A stretch of 29,524 bases of DNA from Baffinella frigidus (GCA_026770585.1 MU646464.1:50036-79559); one strand, 5' to 3'; shown: positions 15,014 to 23,043, numbered from the stretch's first letter. Notes: generated from the sequence alone by a model not told the origin. A program made the numbers and translations.

Positions 15014-15994
15014 TCACCGGGAGGGTTGCGCCGCCTTCTTATCAAGACGCGCTATACCCTTCTCGGGTTTCGCACTCTTGGCCGCCGGGAGCGCCGCAGC
15101 GATGCTCGAGTGCGACACCCCCTTGACGCACCGCAGCTTGAGCAGCAGGGCCTCGACGACGCTCGCGTGGTCCCCCTGCACCTCCACATCGCCGTCCCGC
15201 ACCACTCCGCCGGCCCCGACCTTCTCCTTGAGCTTGGTGAGCAGCGCGTCGACGTCCCCGCTCACGTTGTGGATCACCGTGACTGTCTTGCCGCGCGCCC
15301 TGCTCTCCACCGTCACGGGGAACCCCCCCTTCTTGGACCCCATCACCATGAACGGCGCGCGGTTCTGGGCAATCCCCGCTGATGCCCAGCGGCGTTGGCC
15401 GCCCTCCTCCCCGTAGACTTCTATGAATGAGGCGAGGGGGTACGCCTGCCCGTCGGAGGGGTCGAGGCGCAGCTCCTCCGCGGCGGCCGCCTCGCGCGGC
15501 CACGGCGCGGACAGGAGCTCCTTGAGGCCCGCGATGTCGGCTCCTCCTCCAGAAGCAGCCTCCCCGCTGGATGTGGGGGCACCTCCCTCCTCTCGCAGTT
15601 GCAGACCCAGCACTTCGCTCGCATGTACCTCGTGCAGCTGAGCCATCGCCTGCTCCGCGGCCGCATCCGCCAAATCGACGTTTGCCTTGTTCTTGCCCGC
15701 ATTCTTGCGCGCAGCGCGTGCAGCGCCTTCGAGTTCCCGCTTTTCTTTCTTGTGACGCGCCTCCAGATCCTCAAGGTCGTGCTCGGGCGGAGGTTTGGGC
15801 GCTGGTGTTGGCGCGGATGGCACTGGCGCTGCGGGCGCCGGCTGCAGTGGTGGTGCGGCCGCGGCAGATTCTGGCAGCGCCGCAGCCATGCCGTCCAGCG
15901 ACGGGAAGACCATAAAGTCGGCCAGCGACGGCTGCGAGACGGCGCCCTCGCCCTCGTCCGCGTCCGCGTGCTGTTTCCCCTTCTTCTTTCCCAT
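15014..15994 (-). CDS. SUI1/eIF1-domain protein, intact single exon
   Basis: 326 codons from ATG at 15994 (context ACGATGGGAAAG) to TGA at 15014. The C-terminal SUI1 fold covers about residues 224-293: SKKGGFPVTVESRARGKTVT, then VIHNVSGDVDALLTKLKEKV and the GG...DG.VEVQGDH core of eIF1-type proteins. Before it is a DPSDGQAYPLASFIEVYGEE motif (about 178-198) followed by RRW, seen in algal proteins next to such domains. The N-terminus is Ala/Pro-rich with a charged coiled-coil-like segment (about 73-100). SUI1 domains bind the 40S subunit in start-codon selection; this long form is probably an eIF1-like factor rather than canonical eIF1 (about 110 aa). No intron, strong codon bias, and element H copy 2 lies upstream. 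Confidence 0.88.
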   Translation of the reverse strand: MGKKKGKQHADADEGEGAVSQPSLADFMVFPSLDGMAAALPESAAAAPPLQPAPAAPVPSAPTPAPKPPPEHDLEDLEARHKKEKRELEGAARAARKNAGKNKANVDLADAAAEQAMAQLHEVHASEVLGLQLREEGGAPTSSGEAASGGGADIAGLKELLSAPWPREAAAAEELRLDPSDGQAYPLASFIEVYGEEGGQRRWASAGIAQNRAPFMVMGSKKGGFPVTVESRARGKTVTVIHNVSGDVDALLTKLKEKVGAGGVVRDGDVEVQGDHASVVEALLLKLRCVKGVSHSSIAAALPAAKSAKPEKGIARLDKKAAQPSR

Positions 15995-16090
15995 CGTCGA
16001 AGCTCTCCTTCACACACACAGACGCCTACGAAAGCGTCCGTCGAAGCTCTCCTTCACACACACACTCTCCTTCACACTCCAACTAGACAC
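15995..16090 (-). promoter_or_regulatory. SUI1 5' leader with duplicated CT/GA-rich units
   Basis: On the minus strand GAAGGAGAGCTTCGACG occurs twice (once just before the ATG), with GTGTGTGTGAAGGAGAG units. A short tandem-duplicated leader between element H copy 2 and the start codon. Confidence 0.5.
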
Positions 16091-16132
16091 GCTACCCCCT
16101 GGGGAACCCTGAAGTTGGAGACCAGCCGGGGA

Positions 16133-16334
16133 AGATGGTCGCAGCAGAATTTGTTTTTCCTGGACAGGAAAAATCCGGAAAAATCCGGGCTAGAGGGATC
16201 CTGACGGTGGCTGAGAAAGAAGGGGCAAGACAAGGGGCTGTTGCAGACGAAAACCACCAGCCCCCCCCGCGCCCCCCTGTCTGCTTCCTCCCCTCTCTTC
16301 CTCCCCAAGTTTGCGTGCAGGTGAGGTGTTGCCC
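16133..16334 (-). promoter_or_regulatory. Element H copy 2, upstream of the SUI1 gene
   Basis: Reverse-strand copy of 5394-5744: CAACACCTCAC, GCAAACTTGGGGAGGAAG, GGAAGCAGACAGGGGGGCGC, TGGTGGTTTTCGTCTGCA, TTCTTTCTCAGCCACCGTCA, AGGAAAAACAAATTCTGCTG. It ends about 140 nt before the SUI1 ATG in sense orientation. It is shorter than copy 1 by a central segment. Confidence 0.6.
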
Positions 16335-16520
16335 TGACCAATCGGATCGCGTTGAGCTCTCCAGTGCAGAGGCTCGTGAAGAGGAGACAGAGGGTGGCTC
16401 TCTAGGGGTGTTTGCGTTCAACCGAAATAGGGCTGTGTCGCGAGTTGAGGGATGCGATTGTTCGTAGGAGAAAAGCGCACGCAGCGCACCAAACCCAACG
16501 GCTCGTGTAGTATCGTGCGG

Positions 16521-16634
16521 AACAACGCCCCAGTTGTTTGTCACGTCCCAGACTCGAATCGAACCATCCTGACTCCCGCTCGACAGCCGCGTCCCGTCCG
16601 CCGACAACGAGTCCACGGGGTTAAACGTCGACGT
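16521..16634 (-). pseudogene. WD40 repeat half, minus strand (inverted part of the WD40 gene)
   Basis: Reads FNPVDSLSADGTRLSSGSQD then GSIRVWDVTNNW on the minus strand, a textbook WD40 blade (DG..L.SGS.DG.IRVWD). The frame continues into non-WD sequence towards 16400. It begins at the same palindrome where the plus-strand WD40 frame begins, so the two halves point away from each other. Confidence 0.7.
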
Positions 16635-16640
16635 TTGCTC
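16618..16640. other. Palindromic breakpoint AAACGTCGACGTTT
   Basis: 14-bp perfect palindrome from which both WD40 halves diverge. On each strand it is read as ACG TCG ACG TTT, i.e. the same TSTF at the start of the blade. Confidence 0.7.
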
Positions 16641-17020
16641 CAGACGGAAGCACCATCGCAGCCACCAATTCCAAGCGTGAGGTGGTTTTGGTCAACGCTG
16701 AGACGGGAGAATTGGTGTCCAGCATGGTCGGCCACACGAAGGAAATTGATTCGGTCTGCTTCTCGGACGACGTCGGGAGCAAGCTCGCCACGGGCAGCGT
16801 CGACGGCACCTGCAAGGTGTGGGAGCTGTCGACCGGGGCGCTCCTGAGCACCATCGAGGCAGGCACAGAGGTCTTCTCCGTGACGTGGGGGCGCGACTGG
16901 GTGCGGGACACGCAGAGGGGCGAGGCGTTTGCGATGGGGCACCACCCGCGGCTCGGGGGGGGGTTGCATGTGCTGGGACTTGACGAAGAGTTGCTGCGGA
17001 TGATCCTGGGCAAGAAGTGA
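16622..17020 (+). pseudogene. WD40 repeat protein, 3' part (broken gene)
   Basis: After an in-frame TAA at 16622 the frame reads STFAPDGSTIAATNSKREVV, VLVNAETGELV, GHTKEIDSVCFSDDVGSKLA, TGSVDGTCKVWELSTG and ends at TGA 17018-17020 with ...EELLRMILGKK. That is two WD blades and a natural-looking C-terminus. No good ATG precedes the first blade. The missing preceding blade is found on the opposite strand at 16521-16634, so this is either an inverted, broken gene or an assembly inversion. Confidence 0.7.
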
Positions 17021-17096
17021 GGGACGGGGGCTACTCTCAGTTGTAAATGAGGGACCTTCTGCCCCTGACGTCTAGGCTCGCTCGCATACCCCTTAA
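17021..17096. other. Short spacer after WD40
   Basis: No feature beyond possible 3' UTR. Confidence 0.3.
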
Positions 17097-17190
17097 GTGA
17101 CCAGTAGGCTCATACGCCCTACCGTAGGGCCCTAGGACCTGCCTAGGGCTTCCACGGGCGATTATTCGCCCGTTGGTCACTTAAGGGATA
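17097..17190. mobile_element. Family C MITE, copy 4
   Basis: TACCCCTTAAGTGACCAGTA ... TGGTCACTTAAGGGATA with centre GGGCGATTATTCGCCC. The GACC/GGTC change on the two arms is compensatory. Confidence 0.85.
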
Positions 17191-17463
17191 TAGTGGCTCG
17201 ACCGGATCCGCTCCGCCGCGCAGGACATTGCGGTGGTACTTCTCGTTTTAACACATCTGTACATGGGTGTCTCGGAAACGGGAATCCCCACGCGGAATAC
17301 AGTTACAGAGAGAGATTGATAATTTATTGCCAAACAACCAGCGTCAGCGCCGCACATGCTACGCATTGTGCCACTTACTGTACCCCGTGTCGGCCGCTCA
17401 TACGAGCATTTTCCGGATGGATTCTAACTCCACCTCCTACGATACAGTTACACATGTAGGCGG
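17191..17463. other. Spacer, no gene recognised
   Basis: Unique AT/GC-mixed sequence with no family-like frames. Confidence 0.4.
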
Positions 17464-17585
17464 TACAGGGGTGCCTCGCTCATAAGAAACGCCCCCCCCC
17501 CCTAGGACCACCATAGGGCCCTAGGCATGGTCCTACTGTAGGGTCCTAGGGGGGGGCTGTTTCTTATGAGCGAGGTACCCCTGTA
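17464..17585. mobile_element. Family B MITE, copy 9
   Basis: Full-length palindrome with TACAGGGGTGCCTCGCTCAT and GAGCGAGGTACCCCTGTA ends. Confidence 0.85.
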
Positions 17586-17632
17586 TCGCGCACCGCCCGT
17601 CGGGAGTCGCTTTAGAAGAGAACAAGTACATG

Positions 17633-17741
17633 TACAGGGGTACCTCGCTCATAAGAAACCAACTCCCCCTAGGACCCTACAGTGGGGCCCTATGGTGGTC
17701 CTAGGGGGGTGGTTGTTTCTTATGAGCGAGGTACCCCTGTA
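17633..17741. mobile_element. Family B MITE, copy 10 (internally shortened)
   Basis: Both ends are intact; about 13 bp shorter in the interior than the other copies. Confidence 0.85.
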
Positions 17742-18310
17742 GAAGCCAAGCCACTCACAGCGGGCTACGAAGGGATTTTCGGCCCACATCGGTCCATCTT
17801 TCCGTGAGAAACGGCAAAAAATCGCCCGACTCCCAGCCCGTGGCCACTTTCCCAAATGGTCAACTTTACTCCCGAGCCTCGGTTAATCACCCAACACAGC
17901 ACCCCTTCGCCCGCGCACTCCCCAGGTTATGAGCCACGCAACCGAAACCCTCGCGCCGTCTCACACGCCCGAAACCCCCGAAATCGCCGCCTCCAGCTAT
18001 TGGAGCTATTGGAGCTATTGGCGCCATCACTCCCCTCCCCAACCCCCACGAAACACAACCCCACGCCCCCTCACACATGCGCCCCCTCTCTCACACACAC
18101 ACCCTCAGGAGGGTCTGCCTGGGTCCTAACACTCCCCTGGTAGACCGCCCTCCATCCCTATCACGCCTCTTACCGCTGGCCTATTCGGCTGGCCCAAACC
18201 TTGCCAGTGCAGGCCAGGCGTCCTGTCCTAGGATAGGAGCCACACACCGAAGGCGCCCTACGCCACCTTGTGGCAGACACCTCCTCTCCCCCCCCCAGTG
18301 CACCTAGGGC
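17742..18310. other. Spacer, no gene recognised
   Basis: Contains the GCGGGCTACGAAGGGATTTT motif shared with 2519-2541, a TATTGGAGCTATTGGAGC triplet repeat near 17998-18020, and Pro/Thr-coding CCC-rich text. No convincing gene. Confidence 0.4.
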
Positions 18311-18413
18311 CATCCCTCAAGTGGCGAGGCGGTATTGACCGCGAAGAGGGTCCTAGGCAGGTCCTAGGGTCCCTACGGTAGGGCGTATGGGCCTACTGGC
18401 CACTTGAGGGATA
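18311..18413. mobile_element. Family C MITE, copy 5
   Basis: CATCCCTCAAGTGGCGAGGC ... TACTGGCCACTTGAGGGATA. Arms carry matching TCAAG/CTTGA changes. Confidence 0.85.
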
Positions 18414-18542
18414 GCCCCCCGTGCCACCTTTTTGCACCCCTCGGAACACTAGAGGAGGGTGCACCCCCCTTTCACAACTCGAAACAGCAGAGGAGTGACT
18501 TAACGTCTCAAGTCAATCAGTGTCCGTTGGACGGCCCCTCCT
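18414..18542. other. Spacer, nothing recognised
   Basis: Short unique sequence before the next heptamer array. Confidence 0.3.
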
Positions 18543-18664
18543 GTTTAGGGTGTGGGGTTTAGGGTTTAGGGTTCAGGGTTCAGGGTTTAGGGTTTAGGGT
18601 TTAGGGTTTAGGGTTTAGGGTTTGGGGTTTAGGGGGCAAAGGGTTTAGTTTGAGGTTTAGGGTT
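18543..18664. repeat. TTTAGGG array
   Basis: Nearly perfect TTTAGGG units on the plus strand, interrupted by a few variants. Family B copy 11 abuts the end. Confidence 0.9.
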
Positions 18665-18726
18665 TACAGGGGTACCTCGCTCATAAGAAACCGCCCCCCC
18701 CCTACGACCACCATAGGGCCCCAGGT
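18665..18726. mobile_element. Family B MITE, copy 11 (left half only)
   Basis: TACAGGGGTACCTCGCTCAT to GGGCCCCAGGTAG; the right half is missing. Confidence 0.8.
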
Positions 18727-18809
18727 AGCGGGTGAAACGGGAGGGGAATTGGCTTCGGGTTTCGGGTTTCGGGTTTCGGGTTTCGGGTTTAGGGGGGGGG
18801 TAAGCGAAC

Positions 18810-18918
18810 CGGGTTAAGTTCCTTCATTAGGTCCTCGCCCACAGCCAGCACCCCTGTCTTTGCTAGTTGTCGGACCGACGCCTCGTAGCCCTCCTCACTC
18901 CCGTCCGCCAAATCGAAC
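18810..18918 (-). CDS. Exon X, unrecognised protein
   Basis: Minus-strand acceptor CAACCCAG, 109 nt, donor GTTCGC. In the open frame it reads FDLADGSEEGYEASVRQLAK then TGVLAVGEDLMKELNP, with normal amino-acid composition. I do not recognise the family. Support for being an exon: splice-like borders, heptamers on one side, and two truncated copies upstream that keep the acceptor side. Neighbouring exons of the same gene are not identified; exon Y on the same strand 1.2 kb upstream could belong to it. Confidence 0.5.
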
Positions 18919-18997
18919 CTGGGTTGGGGTTTAGCGTTTACTAGGTACAACGTTGGGACGGGTTTGTACCAGGACCGTTAACTTTTTTTGCATGGAA

Positions 18998-19518
18998 GAG
19001 TGTCTTTGCTAGTTGGCGGAAGTCTCGTAGCCCTCCTCACTCCCGTCCGCCAAATCGAACCTGGGAGAGGGGAACGGCAGGTTTAATACGTTGACAAACA
19101 CGACCGCTGCACGCCACGTGGAAAGGTAGGTACGAGATGGGGACACCCCGTCGGCTCACACGGGATGTGTACCTACCGGGAATCTCATCCCGCCAGGTAT
19201 TTGATTTAAATGCTTTGGAGTTCCCCGAATCAACGAAATTTACTACATAATTGGCCAAATCAGTCTTGTCCAGGCCTGGACGTGACCAATTGTGTGGTAA
19301 ATTTCATGTATTCGGGGAACTCCAAAGCATTTAAATCAAATACCTGGCGGGATTAAATCCTTGGTAAATGGCAAAGGTTGACGGGTTAGTACCAGAACCG
19401 TCCCAACCTCAACAGTTTTTATATGGAAGATACATGAGGTTTGAAACCAGTTTTGGAAGAGTGTCTTTGCTAGTTGTCCGGATCGATGTCTCGTAGCCCT
19501 CCTCACTCGCGTCCGCGG
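18998..19518 (-). pseudogene. 5' shadows of exon X (two fragments)
   Basis: 18998-19062 and 19459-19518 match the first half of exon X (GGCTACGAG, CTAGCAAAGACA). The first includes the acceptor CAG; in both, CTAGCAAAGACACTCTTCC diverges from exon X after AAGACA. Both lie upstream of exon X on the minus strand. Confidence 0.7.
19187..19353. mobile_element. Foldback element with perfect 44-bp arms
   Basis: Arms 19187-19230 and 19310-19353 (ATCCCGCCAGGTATTTGATT ... ) are exact reverse complements. The interior holds a family G motif pair (AAATTTACTACATAATTGG / CCAATTGTGTGGTAAATTT). It lies between the two exon X shadows. Confidence 0.85.
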
Positions 19519-19655
19519 TTTAGGGGGCTGGGTTTAGGGGTTTCAAACCTGGTTCAATTCAAAACTGGTTTCGAACCTGGGTTAGGGGTTAGGGCTAGGG
19601 GTTAGGGTTTAGGGTTTAGGGGTTAGGGTTTAGGGTTTAGGGTTTAGGGTTTGGC
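19515..19655. repeat. TTTAGGG / GGGTTAG field
   Basis: G-rich heptamers, intervening text CAAACCTGGTTCAATTC / GAAACCAGTTTTG repeats nearby at 19438-19455. Confidence 0.85.
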
Positions 19656-19669
19656 ACAGAGAGCAGGGG

Positions 19670-20092
19670 GAGGACAGCACATACGCATCTGCCACGTAAG
19701 ATGTAGGGTTCATGGTTTTAGGGTTCAAGAGCTCCTTGCACAGACAAATTTGCGAAGCAGGATCCAGGGTTTAGGGTCAGGGGTTTGGGGGTTACTTGCA
19801 CAGACAAATTTGCCACGTAGGGTCTTGCCCCGAGGTCAAGTCTTAGGGGGTTACTTGCACAGACGCATGTTCCACGCAGAGTCTAGGATCTAGGGTTCAG
19901 GGTTCAGTGGTTTGTTACTTGCACAGACGCATTCTCCACAGAGGGTCTGGGGTTTAGACTTCAGGGAGAGTAACAGAGAAGCAGAAGACGAAGAAGAAGA
20001 AGACGAAGAAGAAGTTGGAGGGTTCGGGGATTTGAAGCGTTCAGGGGGTTACTTGCACAGACGCATTTGCCACGTGGGATCAAGGGTTCAAT
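19670..20092 (-). pseudogene. 3' shadows of exon Y (six fragments)
   Basis: Fragments near 19670-19712, 19727-19775, 19793-19848, 19851-19892, 19914-19952 and 20048-20092 contain GGTTACTTGCACAGACGCAT (or close variants). On the minus strand that is the end of exon Y plus its GTAACC donor, each followed by heptamers. All lie downstream of exon Y in the direction of transcription. The longest (19793) extends to the CTTGCCCCGAGGTCAAGTCTT part. Confidence 0.85.
19960..20040. repeat. GAAGAAGAAGACGAAG trinucleotide-like tract
   Basis: Short GAA/GAC repeat between exon Y shadows. Confidence 0.7.
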
Positions 20093-20118
20093 CTAGGGCT
20101 CAGGGTTCAGGGGGTTAC

Positions 20119-20193
20119 TTGCACAGACGCATTTGCCACGTAGGGTCTTGCCCCGGGGTCAGGTCTTTGAAGATCTTTGGCTCCCACCCGGTC
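20119..20193 (-). CDS. Exon Y, unrecognised protein
   Basis: Minus-strand acceptor GTATCAG, 75 nt, donor GTAACC. Reads (R)TGWEPKIFKDLTPGQDPTW then QMRLC in the open frame. No family recognised. Coding status is supported by composition, splice borders and the six downstream truncated copies that share the donor. Confidence 0.5.
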
Positions 20194-20199
20194 CTGATA

Positions 20200-20330
20200 C
20201 GCGGGTTTGGGTTTAGGGTTTGGGGGTTGGGGTTTAGAGGTTTTGGGTTTTGGGTGTTGGGTTTGGGGTTTACGGTTCCGGATTCCGGGTTCCGGTTTTC
20301 GGTTTTCGGGGTTTCCGGTGTAGGGTTTAG
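20200..20330. repeat. TTTGGGG / TTTCCGG-type heptamer field
   Basis: G-rich variants on the plus strand upstream of exon Y. Confidence 0.85.
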
Positions 20331-20415
20331 CCACGCTGAGACTTGGGAGTACAGGGTGACAAGGAGATGGACGAGGGGATAGGCAACGACGACGTAGCGA
20401 CCACTACGTAGCGGC

Positions 20416-20441
20416 CGTAGTAGTAGTAGTAGTAGTAGTAG
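20416..20441. repeat. (TAG)n microsatellite
   Basis: About eight to nine GTA/TAG triplets. Confidence 0.95.
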
Positions 20442-20571
20442 AGTTGGTAGGTTAATTACAATAATAAAACATAGAACAAACCTGCAGTGTCGACACCCTG
20501 CAGGCCTTTCCAGCAAGACCCGGGGTGGTGCACCCTATCGCGGGACACAGCCGGCCAGACACCCCAAACTC
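20442..20571. other. Spacer, no gene recognised
   Basis: Contains CCTGCAGTGTCGACACCCTGCAGG, an imperfect palindrome near 20480-20504. Confidence 0.4.
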
Positions 20572-20732
20572 ATAGGCTAACGACCTGAAAATGGGGTAGT
20601 TAGGCATACGGCATTGCCTAGGACCTCCTACCGTAGGCCAAGGGATCCTAGGACCAAAAAGTCTCGGCCTACGGTAGGAGGTCCTAGGCAATACCGTAGG
20701 CCGAACTACCCCATTTTCAGGCCGTTATCCTA
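20572..20732. mobile_element. Palindromic element D, copy 1
   Basis: ATAGGCTAACGACCTGAAAA ... TTTTCAGGCCGTTATCCTAT; the whole 160 bp folds back, with interior CCTAGGACCTCCTACCGTAGG. It has unrelated ends but an interior like families B and C. Confidence 0.8.
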
Positions 20733-20995
20733 TTAAAACCATCAACGCGCAACGCTAAGCCGCCAGACACCGGAGAACCCCGATTTCATCTCGGACCATA
20801 CCAGAATCTGTCCTGACGAACAGGCGTAAGATAGCATCATTTGATGCCTAAAATAGCATACACCCCCTTACCTTCCGCGTGGGGAGCCTAAGATAGCGGG
20901 ACAGATTCTGTCTTGGTCCGAAATTAGATTCCTGACCGGCCACCACTGCAGGCCTTTGGGCTGGTTTTGGCCTACCCCCGAATAGTACCAGGGTG
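20733..20995. repeat. Spacer with diverged AGATAGC / CAGATTCTGTC repeats
   Basis: CCAGAATCTGTCC (20811) and GACAGATTCTGTCTTG (20901) recur with AAGATAGC text, and again near 21250. No gene seen. Confidence 0.5.
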
Positions 20996-20997
20996 TC

Positions 20998-21201
20998 CCG
21001 AAAAGCGGCGACCCCCTCGTACAAAACGCGAAGTCCGATTGAATCTCGGAACACAACTTAATCAGTTGCGCTTTGATGCTATCCCACGCCTGAGTTTTAC
21101 CGAAAAGCGGCGACCCCCTCCTTCAAAACGCGAAGTCCGGCTGAATCTCGGAACACAACTCAATCAGTTGCGCGTTGATGCTATCCCACGCCTGAGTTTT
21201 A
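20998..21201. repeat. 102-bp tandem repeat, two copies
   Basis: CCGAAAAGCGGCGACCCCCT starts at 20998 and again at 21100; both units end CACGCCTGAGTTTTA. About 95% identical. Confidence 0.95.
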
Positions 21202-21525
21202 TGCCTGCACTAGCATATCCACCCTTATCTTAAGCGTTGGAAGCCTGAAGACACACACCAGATTCTGTTTTGTTCAGAAATGAGAGTGAAATACCACCGG
21301 TCCCACGCTGCGTGACAAGCAGCCGCTGCTTTTCACAACATGTGAGCCTCGGCCATACAGGTAGCGAGCCTCGGCCATGGGCCAGGTCGCGAGCCTCTAG
21401 TTGACCGAGGCTCACAGAACAGCTGTTCTGGACGTGTGTCTTTGGTGTGGGGCAGAACAGCTATCCTGGACATGTTTGTGATTGGCCCAACGCGCCCCAG
21501 GGTTCAACGCAGGTTGAGCTCGAGG
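21202..21525. other. Spacer with GAGCCTCGGCCAT repeats
   Basis: GAGCCTCGGCCAT occurs twice, plus a related GAGCCTCTAG and an inverted GACCGAGGCTCAC (21345-21416), then two ACAGCT.T.CTGGAC copies. No gene recognised. Confidence 0.45.
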
Positions 21526-21981
21526 TTTAGGGTGTAGGGTGTAGGGTGTAGGGTGTAGGGTGTAGGGTGTAGGGTGTAGGGTGTGGGGTGTGGGATGTGG
21601 GGTGTAGGGTTTAGGGTGGTTGCAGGGTGTAGGGTTTAGGGTGTAAGGTGTGGGGTGTGGGGTGTGGGGTGTAGGGTGTAGAGTGTAGGGCGCAGGGTGC
21701 AGGGTGCAGGGTGCAGGGTGCAGGGTGTAGGGGTGTAGGGTGCCGGGTGAAGGGTGAAGGGTGCAGGGTGTAGGGTGTAGGGTGCAGGGTGTAGGGTGCA
21801 GGGTGTAGGGTGCCGGGTGTAGGGTGAAGGGTGCAGGGTGTAGGGTGTAGGGTGCAGGGTGTAGGGTGCAGGGTGTAGGGTGCCGGGTGTAGGGTGAAGG
21901 GTGTAGGGTGTAGGGTGTAGGGTGCAGGGTGTAGGGTGCAGGGTGTAGGGTGCAGGGTGTAGGGTGTAGGGTGTAGGGTGT
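21526..21981. repeat. TGTAGGG/TGCAGGG satellite with 70-bp higher-order unit
   Basis: About 65 heptamers. The variant TGCCGGG recurs at about 21742, 21812 and 21882, giving a 70-bp (ten-heptamer) higher-order repeat in the right half; the left part is plain TGTAGGG. Long Cys/Thr/Leu/His/Pro open frames on the minus strand are translations of this repeat, not genes. Confidence 0.95.
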
Positions 21982-22039
21982 ACCCAAATGCATCCCGCTC
22001 CTTCTTCCCCGCGCGTTGCGCGTCCTCGAGCTTGCTCTG

Positions 22040-22160
22040 CAAAAGTCATTCGCATCGCATAAGTCATTCAGATCCGCCCCAAAGTTGATCGGCATAAGTC
22101 ATTCAGACTCGCCCAAAGTTGATTATGGCCCCTAAAGTTGATGGTGGTGCATAAAGTTGA
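22040..22160. repeat. CATAAGTCATTCAGA / CCAAAGTTGAT tandem motifs
   Basis: Two to four diverged copies of a roughly 35-bp unit (GCATAAGTCATTCAGA.CCGCCC.AAAGTTGAT). Confidence 0.75.
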
Positions 22161-22356
22161 TTCTGGCGGGTTTTGCGCCGGTCGGATACTGCCACACCAG
22201 ATTCTTGGAAGGGGTTGCCAAAAGTCAATTCCCCTGCAAGGAATAAGGGAACTGTTTACTTTTGGGATAGTTCGGCGTCAAATAGGACGCTTGGAAAGAG
22301 CCGAACCCCCTCCAACAATCTGGCGTTTATGCTCCGTGGCTCTTTTTGTCTTGCAG

Positions 22357-22469
22357 GGGATCGTCGTGGCACCACACTGCGATTCTACCTCATTTCCGAA
22401 AAGGATAACAACCATTCTGCCACTTACAACAATGTCTTCCAGAACATTACCAACAACGTAGCGTGGTGA
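22357..22469 (+). CDS. Candidate terminal exon, unrecognised
   Basis: After TTTTTGTCTTGCAG (pyrimidine tract plus acceptor) an open frame reads DRRGTTLRFYLISEKDNNHS then ATYNNVFQNITNNVAW and stops at TGA. The composition is protein-like. No family assigned. The preceding 100 bp (GGGATAGTTCGGCGTCAAAT) is duplicated at 24808-24868 without the exon. Could be chance. Confidence 0.3.
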
Positions 22470-22490
22470 CTGGCGGCGTGTTTTCAGTTG

Positions 22491-22629
22491 AAATCTTGGG
22501 TATATTTTTGGGACTAGGCACTAGGACGAGACCGTTCCGGTGAGGCACACGGGTAAGGGTGGAACAGCTCCTCTGACCACACGAACAGTCTCGTCCTAGT
22601 GCCTAGTCCCAAAAATATACCCAAGATTT
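22491..22629. mobile_element. Foldback element with perfect 42-bp arms
   Basis: Arms 22491-22532 and 22588-22629 (AAATCTTGGGTATATTTTTG ...) are exact reverse complements around a 55-bp loop whose text GAGGCACACGGGTAAGGGTGG partly recurs at 22710-22740. Confidence 0.85.
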
Positions 22630-22866
22630 TGAGGCACACGATTTCCCCTAGGTTCCTCTTAAGCCTGTTAATAAATTCTTTTCTCAGAGTAAGGGTGGGA
22701 CAGCTCCTCGGAGGCACGCGGTTAAGGGTGGACGCCCTTGCCTTTTCGTGTAGCACTTTTGTAGCACCCTGCTGTGTTGCATGCCGCAGCACCCACCGGA
22801 CTCCCGGAATCAGGTTGATGCCGGAATTTAATAGTTGATGCCGGAATTAGGGCGCCGCCCCTTACC

Positions 22867-23043
22867 TTCTCTTCTGTCGCCATGTCAACGCTATGCGTCC
22901 GCTAGCCCTTGGTCACATTACTGCGGGATATCCCGCAGTAGCGTGATTAAACGCGGCTATTTGCATGAAAATTACTACACACCCCACCACTTGCGAAAGA
23001 CCCCCGGTTTGAAAATAGCGCCTTTTCTGGCCTCGGGTGGTAC
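22867..23043. mobile_element. Family F element, copy 1
   Basis: CTTCTGTCGCCATGTCAACG leads to a hairpin TTACTGCGGGATATCCCGCA, then ACGCGGCTATTTGCATGAAA and ends TTTTCTGGCCTCGGGTGGTA. Other copies: 23497-23672, a 5' fragment at 23675-23726, and 24365-24510. Confidence 0.8.

Noticed and set aside
15026-15915. Several plus-strand and other-phase frames over the SUI1 gene
   Set aside because: Shadows of a GC-rich coding region; only the 326-codon minus-strand frame has domains.
16092-16520. Extension of the minus-strand WD40 frame through element H
   Set aside because: The frame stays open but loses WD40 character and enters element H, which is upstream non-coding sequence of the SUI1 gene.
21412-22095. 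Long minus-strand open frames of Pro/Thr/Leu/His/Cys repeats
   Set aside because: They are three-frame translations of the TGTAGGG/TGCAGGG satellite; a heptamer array without stops is open in every phase.
22357-22469. Assigning the candidate exon to the Hsp90 family from an 'RGTT..' resemblance
   Set aside because: The similarity is only a few residues and the spacing does not fit.
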